The position numbers and the translations under genes are program-made. From an uncultured Ectothiorhodospiraceae bacterium (GTDB lineage Bacteria; Pseudomonadota; Gammaproteobacteria; Nevskiales; Oceanococcaceae), in contig CAKZQS010000047.1 of assembly GCA_937141935.1 (NCBI GenBank), positions 1 to 41,739 of the forward strand: a stretch of DNA of 41,739 bases, written 5' to 3'. This document shows positions 33,879 to 41,418 of the stretch, in pieces. Position 1 is the stretch's first letter. Each line of letters opens with the position of its first letter. The notes under the pieces were generated by a model, which had not been told where the DNA came from, did not search any database, and worked only from the letters and a program-made list of their open reading frames with translations.

Positions 33879-35806
33879 GAGACGACCACAAAAAATCTTC
33901 CCGTCGGGGCGCTGAACCCCGGGCCCGGGTCGCCCGCCGACTGCGCGGGCCGGACCTGGCCATCCTGGAAGAGGGCGGGCAGTCGCTGGCCATAGACCGC
34001 GACTTGCCGCGCCCGGCGCATGGCGCCGTGATCGCCTGCACGCGCATCGATGAGGAGGCCGGGCTGCTGCGTGGCTACACGCTGCTCGACGCGCCGGCGC
34101 AGAGCGAGGTCGTGGGGCGCATTGACAAGCGCTCGGCGCCGACCCAGCTGCGGCTGGAGTCGGCCATCCGCGAGGGCACCCTGCCGCTGCTCGGCGCCGA
34201 GGAGGCCGCCCATGGCCAGTACGCCCGCGCCCGCGTCGAGGGCGGGCAGGCGCAGCTGATCGAGCTGCTGGGCGAAACGCCCGACGCCGCACTGCGCATC
34301 GCCGCGATGATCGACGAGTTTCAGCTGCCCACCCAGTTCGACGCGGACACGCTGCAGGCGGCCGAGGACATCGCGGGCCCCGCCGAGCTGCTGCCGCGCG
34401 AGGACATGCGCGACAAGCCCTTCGTCACCATCGATGGCGCCGACGCGCGCGACTACGACGACGCGGTTCTGGTCGAGCGGCGCGGGCCGGGCTTTCGCCT
34501 GTATGTGGCCATCGCCGATGTCTCGGCGCATGTGCGGCCCGGCGACGCGCTGGACCGCAGCGCGCGCGAGCGCGGCACCTCGGTCTATTTCCCCGGCCGG
34601 GTGATTCCGATGCTGCCGCACCGGCTGGCCGACGATCTGTGCTCCTTGCGCCCGCTGGAGGACCGCGCGGCGCTGGTCTGCGAGATGAAGATCTCGATGA
34701 GGGGCCAGCTCAAGGGCTTTCGCTTTTTCCCGGCCCTGATCCGTTCCCAGGCGCGGTTGATCTACGAGGAGGTCGCGCAGGCGCTGGACGGCGACATGCC
34801 GGACACCTGGAACCGGGGCATCCGCCGCAACCTGCGCAACCTGGCCAAGCTGCATGGCAAGCGCATGGCCGACCGCGAGGCCCGCGGGGCGCTGGATTTC
34901 GTCAGCCGCGAGCTGCAGGTGCAGCTGGATGACGAGGGCCAGGTCTCCGGCCTGCGCACCCCGCCGCGTACCGTGGCCCACCGCATCATCGAGGAGTGCA
35001 TGATCCTCGCCAATGTGGCCGCGGCGCGGGCGCTGCGCGGCGCCGGCCAGCCCTTCCTGGCCCGCATTCACGAGCCGCCCTCGGCCGACAAGCTGGCCGC
35101 GCTGCGCGCCTTTGCCGGCGGCGTCGGCCTGAGCCTGGGCGGCGGCGAGCAGCCCGAACCGCGCCACTATGCGGCGCTGCTGGCCCGCGCGGTCGACCAC
35201 CCGCAGGCCGACAGCATCCAGTTGGCCGTGCTGCAAAGCCTGCAGCAGGCCGTGTACGCCCCCTCGGACGCCGGCCACTTCGGCCTGGCTCTGACCGACT
35301 ATGCGCACTTCACCTCGCCGATCCGCCGCTACCCCGACCTGCTGGTGCACCGGGCGCTGTACGCGATGATCGGCGGGCCCAAGACGCCCAAGGAAAACTG
35401 GGTGGAACTGGGCGGGCAGTGCTCGATGCTGGAGCGTCGGGCCGACAAGGCGGCCTGGGGCGTCATCGAGGCGCTCAAGTGCGACTACCTGGCCGACAAG
35501 GTCGGCGAGGTGCTGCCGGGCCGTATCGGCGGTGTGACAGAATTCGGCCTGTTCGTGGAACTCGAGGGCTATGGCATCTCCGGGTTGCTGCACATCAGCG
35601 ACCTCGGGAACGACTACTTCGTCTACGAGTCTGACTCGCAACGCCTGCGCGGCAGGCGCGGCGGCCAGACTTTTGAGCTCGGGCAGGAACTCAAGGTCCG
35701 CATCGCGGCCGTCCACCCGGCGCAACGCAAGATCGATCTGCAATTGCCCTCGGCCGCGAAGGCCGGTGGCGACCGTTCTCAAAACCCCAGGAGAAAGCGA
35801 CGATGA
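33872..35806 (+). CDS. rnr: Ribonuclease R (short form)
   Basis: RNase R is a processive 3'-5' exonuclease that degrades structured RNA. The 644-residue protein has two short cold-shock-type domains (about 15-150), the RNB domain with TIDGADARDYDDAV (metal-binding Asp cluster near residue 190), VAIADVSAHVRPG, SVYFPGRVIPMLP, HFTSPIRRYPDLLVHR, and a C-terminal S1 domain (GRIGGVTEFGLFVELEGYGISGLLHIS). Compared with the 813-residue E. coli enzyme it lacks the N-terminal helix-turn-helix and the long Lys-rich tail. TTG at 33872 follows an AAGAAGGA site at 33858-33865. An upstream extension would enter the tRNA gene. The stop overlaps the next gene (ATGA). Confidence 0.92.
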   Translation: MSRDDHKKSSRRGAEPRARVARRLRGPDLAILEEGGQSLAIDRDLPRPAHGAVIACTRIDEEAGLLRGYTLLDAPAQSEVVGRIDKRSAPTQLRLESAIREGTLPLLGAEEAAHGQYARARVEGGQAQLIELLGETPDAALRIAAMIDEFQLPTQFDADTLQAAEDIAGPAELLPREDMRDKPFVTIDGADARDYDDAVLVERRGPGFRLYVAIADVSAHVRPGDALDRSARERGTSVYFPGRVIPMLPHRLADDLCSLRPLEDRAALVCEMKISMRGQLKGFRFFPALIRSQARLIYEEVAQALDGDMPDTWNRGIRRNLRNLAKLHGKRMADREARGALDFVSRELQVQLDDEGQVSGLRTPPRTVAHRIIEECMILANVAAARALRGAGQPFLARIHEPPSADKLAALRAFAGGVGLSLGGGEQPEPRHYAALLARAVDHPQADSIQLAVLQSLQQAVYAPSDAGHFGLALTDYAHFTSPIRRYPDLLVHRALYAMIGGPKTPKENWVELGGQCSMLERRADKAAWGVIEALKCDYLADKVGEVLPGRIGGVTEFGLFVELEGYGISGLLHISDLGNDYFVYESDSQRLRGRRGGQTFELGQELKVRIAAVHPAQRKIDLQLPSAAKAGGDRSQNPRRKRR

Positions 35807-36513
35807 AAGACTGGCAACTCAATGGCCGTCACATGGTGGCGGCGTCGGTAGTGGCAAGCCTGCTGCTCGCGGGCTGCGCGGCGGATGACCCGAACAAGCG
35901 CGCCAAGCGCGGCGCCGCCATTGGCGCCATCGTGGGCGCCGTGGCCGGCCACCAGGTCGACGGCGACAAGGGTCGCTACATCGGTGCCGTGGTCGGCGCG
36001 ATTGCCGGCGGCGCCGTGGGCAACTACATGGACCAGCAGCAGGCCGAGCTGGAGCGCGAACTGGCCGCCGAGGCCGCGCGTGAGGAGCTCAACATCACGC
36101 GCCTGGCCGGCGATGCCCTGAAGGTCGGCGTGGCTTCGGATGTCTCCTTCGACTTCGACAGCGCGCAGATCCGCTCCGGCGCCCGGCCGACCTACCAGAA
36201 GATCGCCGACGTGCTGAAGGACTACGAGAAGACGGTGATTCACGTCGTCGGCCATACCGACTCGACCGGTGCGGCCGACTACAACCAGGGCCTGTCCGAG
36301 CGCCGTGCCGCCAGCGTCGCCAGCGTGCTGCGCAATGCCGGCGTGCTGCCCGAGCGCATCGTGACCGAGGGTCGCGGTGAGAGCGAGCCGCTGGCCGACA
36401 ACTCGACCAAGGCCGGCCAGGCGCAGAACCGCCGCGTGGACATCGTCATCAAGGCGATCGTGGAAGGCAACGAGGGCGCGGCCTACACCCCGCCGCCCTA
36501 CCTGGGCTCCTAA
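35803..36513 (+). CDS. OmpA-family lipoprotein with glycine-zipper (YiaD-like)
   Basis: A 236-residue outer-membrane lipoprotein. The signal ends in the lipobox LLLAGC (Cys about residue 25), and Asp at +3 and +4 does not match the usual inner-membrane Asp+2 rule, so outer-membrane placement is likely. Residues about 35-75 are a Gly-zipper (AAIGAIVGAVAG, YIGAVVGAIAGGAVGNY), and residues about 105-225 form an OmpA C-terminal peptidoglycan-binding domain (VSFDFDSAQIRSGA, VVGHTDSTGAADYNQGLSERRA, NRRVDIVIK). It is translationally coupled to rnr (ATGA, with AGGAG at 35789-35793) and lies 12 bases before rlmB. An envelope protein between two RNA genes is unexpected. Confidence 0.93.
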   Translation: MKDWQLNGRHMVAASVVASLLLAGCAADDPNKRAKRGAAIGAIVGAVAGHQVDGDKGRYIGAVVGAIAGGAVGNYMDQQQAELERELAAEAAREELNITRLAGDALKVGVASDVSFDFDSAQIRSGARPTYQKIADVLKDYEKTVIHVVGHTDSTGAADYNQGLSERRAASVASVLRNAGVLPERIVTEGRGESEPLADNSTKAGQAQNRRVDIVIKAIVEGNEGAAYTPPPYLGS

Positions 36514-36525
36514 GGCCCCGCGCGC

Positions 36526-37290
36526 ATGCCGGCGACCGAAGCCGACGTCGCCGGCCTGCACGCCTGCGCCGCCGCCCTGGAAACGGGGCGGCTGGCGCAG
36601 CTGTTGCTGCTTGCCGGCCGCCTGAACAAGCGCCAGCAGGCGCTGCTGGAGGCGGCCGAGCAGGCCGGCGTGCCGGTTCGCCGCGGCGACGCGACGGCCC
36701 TGGCCGTGGCCGCACCGGCCGGGCTCAAGCACCAGGGCGCCGCGGGCTGGCTGCAGGCCGACAGCGCCGGGCCCGCGCTGACCGACCTCGAGAGCCTGCT
36801 GCCCACGCTGCCCGACCAGCCCCTGCTGCTGGTGCTCGATGGGTTGGAGGACCCGCGTAACCTCGGCGCCTGCCTGCGCAGTGCCGATGGCGCCGGTGTC
36901 GATGCGGTGCTGCTGCCGCGCGGTCGCGGCGCGCCCCTGACGGCCGTGGCCCGCAAGACGGCGGCCGGGGCGGCCGAGAGCCTGCCGCTGCTGACCGTGC
37001 CCAATCTGGCCCAGGCGCTGGCCACGCTGCGCCGCCACGGGCTGGCCGTTTACGGGCTGGCCGACGAGGCCGATGCCTCGCTCTATGCCGCCGATCTCGC
37101 GCGCGGCTGCGTCGTGGTGCTGGGCAACGAGGGGCAGGGGCTGCGCCGGCTCAGCCGCGAGCATTGCGATGCGGTGCTGTCGCTGCCCATGCTGGGCAGC
37201 GTGTCCAGCCTCAATGTCTCGGTGGCCACCGGCGTGGTGCTCTACGAGGCCCGCCGCCAGCGCCTGGCGGCCTTGCCGGAAGGCCCCTAG
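36526..37290 (+). CDS. rlmB: 23S rRNA (guanosine-2251-2'-O)-methyltransferase
   Basis: RlmB methylates G2251 in the peptidyl-transferase P loop. The 254-residue protein has a small N-terminal substrate domain (about 1-85) and a SPOUT knot domain with LVLDGLEDPRNLGACLRSAD, ARKTAAGAAESLPL, VLGNEGQGLRRL and LPMLGSVSSLNVSVATGVVL, the last forming the trefoil-knot SAM site. Its position after rnr is conserved. A promoter for rpsF begins in its last codons. Confidence 0.95.
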   Translation: MPATEADVAGLHACAAALETGRLAQLLLLAGRLNKRQQALLEAAEQAGVPVRRGDATALAVAAPAGLKHQGAAGWLQADSAGPALTDLESLLPTLPDQPLLLVLDGLEDPRNLGACLRSADGAGVDAVLLPRGRGAPLTAVARKTAAGAAESLPLLTVPNLAQALATLRRHGLAVYGLADEADASLYAADLARGCVVVLGNEGQGLRRLSREHCDAVLSLPMLGSVSSLNVSVATGVVLYEARRQRLAALPEGP

Positions 37291-37302
37291 CCCGCCTATA
37301 AT
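37273..37302 (+). promoter_or_regulatory. Sigma70 promoter of rpsF-rpsR-rplI
   Basis: TTGCCG (37273-37278), an 18-base spacer and a perfect TATAAT (37297-37302), followed by a GC-rich discriminator (GCGCGGC) as in stringently controlled ribosomal operons. The -35 lies inside the end of rlmB. Expected start near 37309 gives a leader of about 78 bases. Confidence 0.75.
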
Positions 37303-37333
37303 GCGCGGCTGCGTCGGCGACGGCGCACTCCTT

Positions 37334-37372
37334 GTCCCACCGCTGTGTTCGGGGGACTGTACTTCTCGTACA
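37334..37372 (+). promoter_or_regulatory. Structured rpsF leader, candidate S6:S18 autoregulatory element
   Basis: Two adjacent hairpins precede the rpsF ribosome site (GAAGGA, 37377-37382). The first is GTCCC-A-CCG / CGG-GGGAC with a 7-base loop (37334-37357); the second is TGTAC-TTCTC-GTACA (37358-37372). S6:S18 leaders with a CCG-containing structure are known in rpsF leaders of many bacteria. I cannot confirm a match to the full consensus. Confidence 0.45.
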
Positions 37373-37386
37373 TCCAGAAGGATTCC

Positions 37387-37926
37387 ATGAGACATTACGA
37401 AATCGTGTTCCTGGTCCACCCGGACCAGAGCGAGCAGGTCCCGGCCATGCTCGAACGCTACCGCGCCATCTCCGAAGAGGCCGGCGGCAAGATGCACCGT
37501 GGCGAGGACTGGGGGCGGCGTCAGCTGGCCTTCCCGATCCAGAAGCTGCACAAGGCGCACTACGCGCTGGTGAACATCGAAGTGCCGCAGGAAACGCTCG
37601 ACGAACTGGTGCAGAGCTTCCGCTTCAACGACGCCATCCTGCGTCACCTGGTCATTCGCCGCGACGGTGCGATCACCGAGCAGTCGCCGCTGGCCAAGGA
37701 AGAAGAAATCAAGCAGGCCAACAAGGCCAAGGCTCAGGCCGAGCTGTCCCGCGGTGAGCGCGGCGGCGAGGGCGAGTCCAAGGACGCGGCCAAAGAGGCT
37801 CCGGCCAAAGAGGCTCCGGCCAAAGAGGCTGTGGCCAAGGACGCCCCGGCCGCGGACAGCCCGGCCCCCGAGGCGGCTGCTGACGCGGACGCCGACACCG
37901 AATCGACGAAGCAGGAGAGCAACTGA
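37387..37926 (+). CDS. rpsF: Ribosomal protein bS6 with long Ala/Lys/Glu tail
   Basis: bS6 binds the central domain of 16S rRNA together with bS18. Residues 1-95 are typical ([56 protein letters not shown]). From about residue 100 to 179 there is an unusually long tail rich in Ala, Lys, Glu and Asp, including tandem AKEAP units and ADADAD; E. coli bS6 has only 131-135 residues. The tail does not end in Glu-Glu, so RimK-type glutamylation is not suggested. ATG at 37387 rather than an upstream GTG, because the conserved N-terminus begins there. The stop overlaps rpsR (TGATG). Confidence 0.97.
   Translation: MRHYEIVFLVHPDQSEQVPAMLERYRAISEEAGGKMHRGEDWGRRQLAFPIQKLHKAHYALVNIEVPQETLDELVQSFRFNDAILRHLVIRRDGAITEQSPLAKEEEIKQANKAKAQAELSRGERGGEGESKDAAKEAPAKEAPAKEAVAKDAPAADSPAPEAAADADADTESTKQESN
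37789..37848 (+). repeat. 15-bp tandem repeat in rpsF tail (about 4 copies)
   Basis: Two exact copies of GCCAAAGAGGCTCCG, a third differing in its last codon and a fourth more diverged copy encode [15 protein letters not shown] and AKDAP. The unit preserves the frame. Confidence 0.9.
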
Positions 37927-38153
37927 TGGCCCGTTATTTCCGCCGTCGCAAGGTTTGCAAGTTCACGGCCGAGGGCATCGAAGAGATCGATTACAAAGAT
38001 CTGGCGATGCTCAAGCAATACATCCTGGAGAACGGCAAGATCGTGCCCAGCCGGGTGACCGGCACCAAGGCGCGCTACCAGCGCCAGCTCTCCAAGGCGA
38101 TCCGCCGCGCGCGTTACCTCGCGCTGCTGCCCTACACCGACCGCCACTTCTAA
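37926..38153 (+). CDS. rpsR: Ribosomal protein bS18
   Basis: The 75-residue protein is the standard length. [16 protein letters not shown] (with Cys11), [19 protein letters not shown] and the closing [19 protein letters not shown] and LLPYTDRHF are the family blocks. It forms a heterodimer with bS6, whose gene it overlaps by one base, and lies 12 bases before rplI. Confidence 0.98.
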   Translation: MARYFRRRKVCKFTAEGIEEIDYKDLAMLKQYILENGKIVPSRVTGTKARYQRQLSKAIRRARYLALLPYTDRHF

Positions 38154-38165
38154 GGGGAGCCGAGC

Positions 38166-38618
38166 ATGGAAGTCATTCTGCTGTCGCGCGTGCGCAACCT
38201 CGGCGACCTCGGCGATACCGTCAAGGTGCGCGCCGGTTATGGCCGCAACTACCTGATTCCCAAAGGCATTGCGCTGCCGGCGAACAAGGCCAACGTGGCC
38301 GAGTTCGAGACCCGCAAGGCTGAGCTGATGAAGGCCGCCCAAGACTCGATGAACGCCGCCAAGATGCGCCACCAGGCCATCGACGGCAAGACGGTCACGG
38401 TCAAGGCGCTGGCCTCGGAAGAGGGCAAGCTCTACGGCTCCGTCGCCGCGGCCCAGATTGCCGAAGCCGCCGCCAGTGCCGGTCTGGAGATCGAGCCCAA
38501 GGAGGTCATCCTGGACCAGGCGCTGCGCGAAGTCGGCGAGCACCAGGCCACGGTGGCGCTGCACCCGGATGTCGAGGCGACGATTACCGTCGTTGTGGAG
38601 CCCCAGGCCGCCGCCTGA
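38166..38618 (+). CDS. rplI: Ribosomal protein bL9
   Basis: The 150-residue protein has the N-terminal RNA-binding domain (MEVILLSRVRNLGDLGDTV, GYGRNYLIPKGIAL), the long connecting helix (about 40-75) and the C-terminal domain with GKLYGSVAAAQIAEA and ATVALHPDVEATITVVVE. bL9 supports reading-frame fidelity. GGGGAGC at 38154-38160 precedes the ATG. A strong terminator follows, so the operon ends here. Confidence 0.98.
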   Translation: MEVILLSRVRNLGDLGDTVKVRAGYGRNYLIPKGIALPANKANVAEFETRKAELMKAAQDSMNAAKMRHQAIDGKTVTVKALASEEGKLYGSVAAAQIAEAAASAGLEIEPKEVILDQALREVGEHQATVALHPDVEATITVVVEPQAAA

Positions 38619-38654
38619 GGGCCCCCGACCCCGGCGGTGCCAGACCGCAAAACC

Positions 38655-38691
38655 GCCGGTGGCGCAGCGACTGCGTCACCGGCTTTTTTTT
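38655..38691 (+). terminator. Rho-independent terminator of the rpsF-rpsR-rplI operon
   Basis: GCCGGTGGCGCAG pairs with CTGCGTCACCGGC (13 pairs, one G-U) around a CGA loop, followed directly by eight T. It lies 36 bases after the rplI stop. Confidence 0.95.
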
Positions 38692-38765
38692 GCCCGCCGT
38701 CGCGCCTGGCGCGGCGGCCCGCGACCGGCCCTAACCCCGGCCGCGATGCAGGCTAGTATGAACGG

Positions 38766-40133
38766 ATGGACGAGACGCTAAGCCGCGGCTCCAAGGCCCC
38801 GCCGCATAACCCGATGGCCGAGCAAAGCGTGCTCGGCGCGCTGTTGCTGGGCGGGCGCCACTACGACGCCGTGGCCGAACGGTTGATCGCCGAGGACTTC
38901 TATCGCAGCGAACACCGTCTGATCTGGAAGGCGGCGGCCGAGCTCGGCCGCCGCGGCCAGCCGATCGACCCGGTGACGGTGGCCGAGGCCCTGGAGAGCC
39001 GCGACGAACTGGAGGACGGCGGCGGCCTGGCCTACCTGGTCGAGCTGGCCGGGCAGACGCCTACGGCCATCAATGCCGTGGCCTATGCCGACATCGTGCG
39101 CGAGCATGCGATCCGGCGCTCGCTGATCCATGCCGCCACCGACATCGTGGCCAAGGTGCACGCCCGCGAGGGCGAGGACACCCGCGACCTGCTCGACTTC
39201 GCCGAGCAGCAGGTTTTCGCGATTGCCGACCGGCGCTCGCGCAGCGACAGCGCCGCGGCCAACCTGGTCGATTTGCTGCCGGCGGCGGTCGAAGAAATCC
39301 GCCTGATCAGCGAATCGCGCGGCGTGGCCGGGCTGCCGACCGGGATCAGCAAGTTCGACGAGATGACCACCGGCCTGCGACCCGGCGACCTGGTCGTCGT
39401 GGCCGGCCGGCCGGCGATGGGCAAGACCTCACTGGCGATGAACTGGGCCGAGCACGCGGCCCTGACCAGCGGCGTGCCGGTCGCCGTGTTCTCGCTGGAA
39501 ATGCCCGCGCAGCAGCTGGCCATGCGCCTGATTGCCTCGCACGGGCGGATCAACCAGCAGGCGCTGCGCAGTGGCTCACTCAGCAAGGAGGACTGGGCCC
39601 GCATCAACTCCGCGGCGGTGACACTGCGCGAGGCCAAGATCTTCATCGACGACGACGGCAGCCTGTCGCCGCAGGAACTACGCAACCGCGCGCGCCGGCT
39701 CAAGCGCGAACATGGCCTGGGGCTGATTCTGGTCGACTACCTGCAGCTGATGGAGGTGCCGGGCAGCAAGGAGAACCGCACCAACGACATCGCGCAGATC
39801 TCGCGGGCGATGAAGTCGCTGGCCAAGGAGCTGGAACTGCCGATCATCGCGCTGTCGCAGCTCAACCGGGGCGTGGAGTCGCGCGACAACAAGCGCCCGC
39901 GCATGGCCGACCTGCGCGAATCCGGCGGTATCGAGCAGGATGCCGACCTGATCACCTTCATTTACCGCGACGAGGTCTACAACCCGGACAGCCCGGACAA
40001 GGGCACCGCGGAGCTGATCATCGCCAAGCAGCGGAACGGCCCCATCGGCACGGTGCGCACCTCCTTCCTGGGGCACCTGACCCGCTTCGAGAACTTGGCC
40101 ACCTACAGCTACGACGCGGAGTTCGACGGCTGA
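38766..40133 (+). CDS. dnaB: Replicative DNA helicase
   Basis: DnaB is the hexameric 5'-3' helicase of the replication fork. The 455-residue protein has the N-terminal primase/DnaC-contacting domain (PHNPMAEQSVLGALLLGG), a linker, and the RecA-like motor: VVAGRPAMGKTSLAMNWA (Walker A Lys220), VAVFSLEMPAQQLAMRL, LGLILVDYLQLM (Walker B) and PIIALSQLNRGVESR, with the ADLRESGGIEQDAD arginine-finger region. No intein is present. The ATG has no obvious ribosome site; a TAGTAT box lies 7 bases before it. The stop overlaps alr (TGATG). Confidence 0.97.
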   Translation: MDETLSRGSKAPPHNPMAEQSVLGALLLGGRHYDAVAERLIAEDFYRSEHRLIWKAAAELGRRGQPIDPVTVAEALESRDELEDGGGLAYLVELAGQTPTAINAVAYADIVREHAIRRSLIHAATDIVAKVHAREGEDTRDLLDFAEQQVFAIADRRSRSDSAAANLVDLLPAAVEEIRLISESRGVAGLPTGISKFDEMTTGLRPGDLVVVAGRPAMGKTSLAMNWAEHAALTSGVPVAVFSLEMPAQQLAMRLIASHGRINQQALRSGSLSKEDWARINSAAVTLREAKIFIDDDGSLSPQELRNRARRLKREHGLGLILVDYLQLMEVPGSKENRTNDIAQISRAMKSLAKELELPIIALSQLNRGVESRDNKRPRMADLRESGGIEQDADLITFIYRDEVYNPDSPDKGTAELIIAKQRNGPIGTVRTSFLGHLTRFENLATYSYDAEFDG

Positions 40134-41302
40134 TGGTGGGGGTCGCGGGCGACCCGGTCGCCTCGACCGCCGGCCGGGTGCGCGCCTGGGTGGACCCGCA
40201 GGCCCTGCGCGACAACCTCGCCGTGGTGCGGCGCCTGGCCCCGCAGGCCGCGGTCATGGCCGTCATAAAGGCCGATGGTTATGGCCATGGCGCGCTGCGC
40301 GTGGCCGCGGCGCTGGCCGGGCGGGTCGAAAGCTTCGCCGTTGCCGCGCTCAGCGAGGCCGTGGCGCTGCGCGAGGGCGGCCGGCGCGAGACGATTTGCG
40401 TGCTGGGCGGGCTGACCGAGGCCGAGCAATGGGACCGCGCCGAGGCCCTGGGCCTGACGGTGGTGGTGCACGCGCAATACCAGCTCGACGAGCTGCGGCG
40501 GCGGCCCGCGCCGCCACGCTTCTGGCTCAAGTTCGACACCGGCATGGGCCGGCTGGGTTTCGCCGCCGCCGAGGCCGGCGCCGTGGCCGCGCAGCTGGAT
40601 GCCCGGCTGCAGGCCTGCTGCGCCGGCGTGATGACGCACATGGCCTGCGCGGACGAGGAGGACGCCGCGGCGCTGGCGCACATGCGCGGGCAGTTGCAGG
40701 CCCTCGAGACGCACCTGCGCGGCGCCTTCCCCGAGGCCCGCCTGTCGGTGGCCAACTCCGCCAGCGTCGTGGCCTGGCCGCAGACCCGCGTCGGCCTGAT
40801 GCGGCCCGGGCTGATGCTCTATGGCGTGCTGCCCTTCGCGCTGGACTCGGCGGCACGCGCCGGCCTGGGCCTGCGCCCGGCGATGCGGCTGGAGGCGCGG
40901 GTGCTGGACGTCAAGACGCTCCCGGCCGGGCACGGCGTGGGTTATGGCGCCACCTGGACGGCACCGACGGCCACACGCATCGCGATTGTGGCCGCCGGCT
41001 ATGCCGACGGCATCCTGCGCAGCCTGGCCGGTAGCGACTACCCGCTGCAAACGGTCACTGGCCATGCGCTGCCGCTGCGCGGCCGGGTGTCGATGGACAT
41101 GATCGCCGCAGAGGTGCCGGCGGACGCGACGCTGGCGCCGGGCGACTGGGTCGGCCTGTGGGGCGCCGGCGCGCAGGCGGTAGAGGTGGCCGCCGCGGCC
41201 GCCGGTACGGCGCCCTATGAACTACTGACCGCGCTCGGGGGGCGCGTGGCCCACGGCGAGGCGAGTCTGGGCGCCGCCATCACGCCGCAAGCGCAGGACT
41301 GA
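40133..41302 (+). CDS. alr: Alanine racemase
   Basis: Alr is the PLP enzyme that makes D-alanine for peptidoglycan. The 389-residue protein has the PLP site VMAVIKADGYGHGA (Lys46), FWLKFDTGMGRLGF, the MTHMACADEED block, VANSASVVAWP, GLMLYGVLPF, the second catalytic base in GVGYGATWTAP (Tyr271), and the C-terminal GRVSMDMIAAEV. It is coupled to dnaB by overlap, the usual gammaproteobacterial order. It converges on the FHA gene; the 116-base gap has only a short GC palindrome (41303-41314). Confidence 0.96.
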   Translation: MVGVAGDPVASTAGRVRAWVDPQALRDNLAVVRRLAPQAAVMAVIKADGYGHGALRVAAALAGRVESFAVAALSEAVALREGGRRETICVLGGLTEAEQWDRAEALGLTVVVHAQYQLDELRRRPAPPRFWLKFDTGMGRLGFAAAEAGAVAAQLDARLQACCAGVMTHMACADEEDAAALAHMRGQLQALETHLRGAFPEARLSVANSASVVAWPQTRVGLMRPGLMLYGVLPFALDSAARAGLGLRPAMRLEARVLDVKTLPAGHGVGYGATWTAPTATRIAIVAAGYADGILRSLAGSDYPLQTVTGHALPLRGRVSMDMIAAEVPADATLAPGDWVGLWGAGAQAVEVAAAAAGTAPYELLTALGGRVAHGEASLGAAITPQAQD

Positions 41303-41418
41303 CCCCGGCCGGGGACGGATTCCGCTGCGCTGATTCCGGTTCGCTGGGGCCGGCTTGCGGCATGCGGCGCCGCGCTGACCGCTATGCGCGCGCCGCCGCG
41401 TGCGCCCGAGTGGAGCGC

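Noticed and set aside
41303-41314. Palindrome CCCCGGCCGGGG between alr and the FHA gene as a terminator or binding site
   Set aside because: Only a 4-pair hairpin is possible, without T tract, and such GC palindromes are common by chance here.
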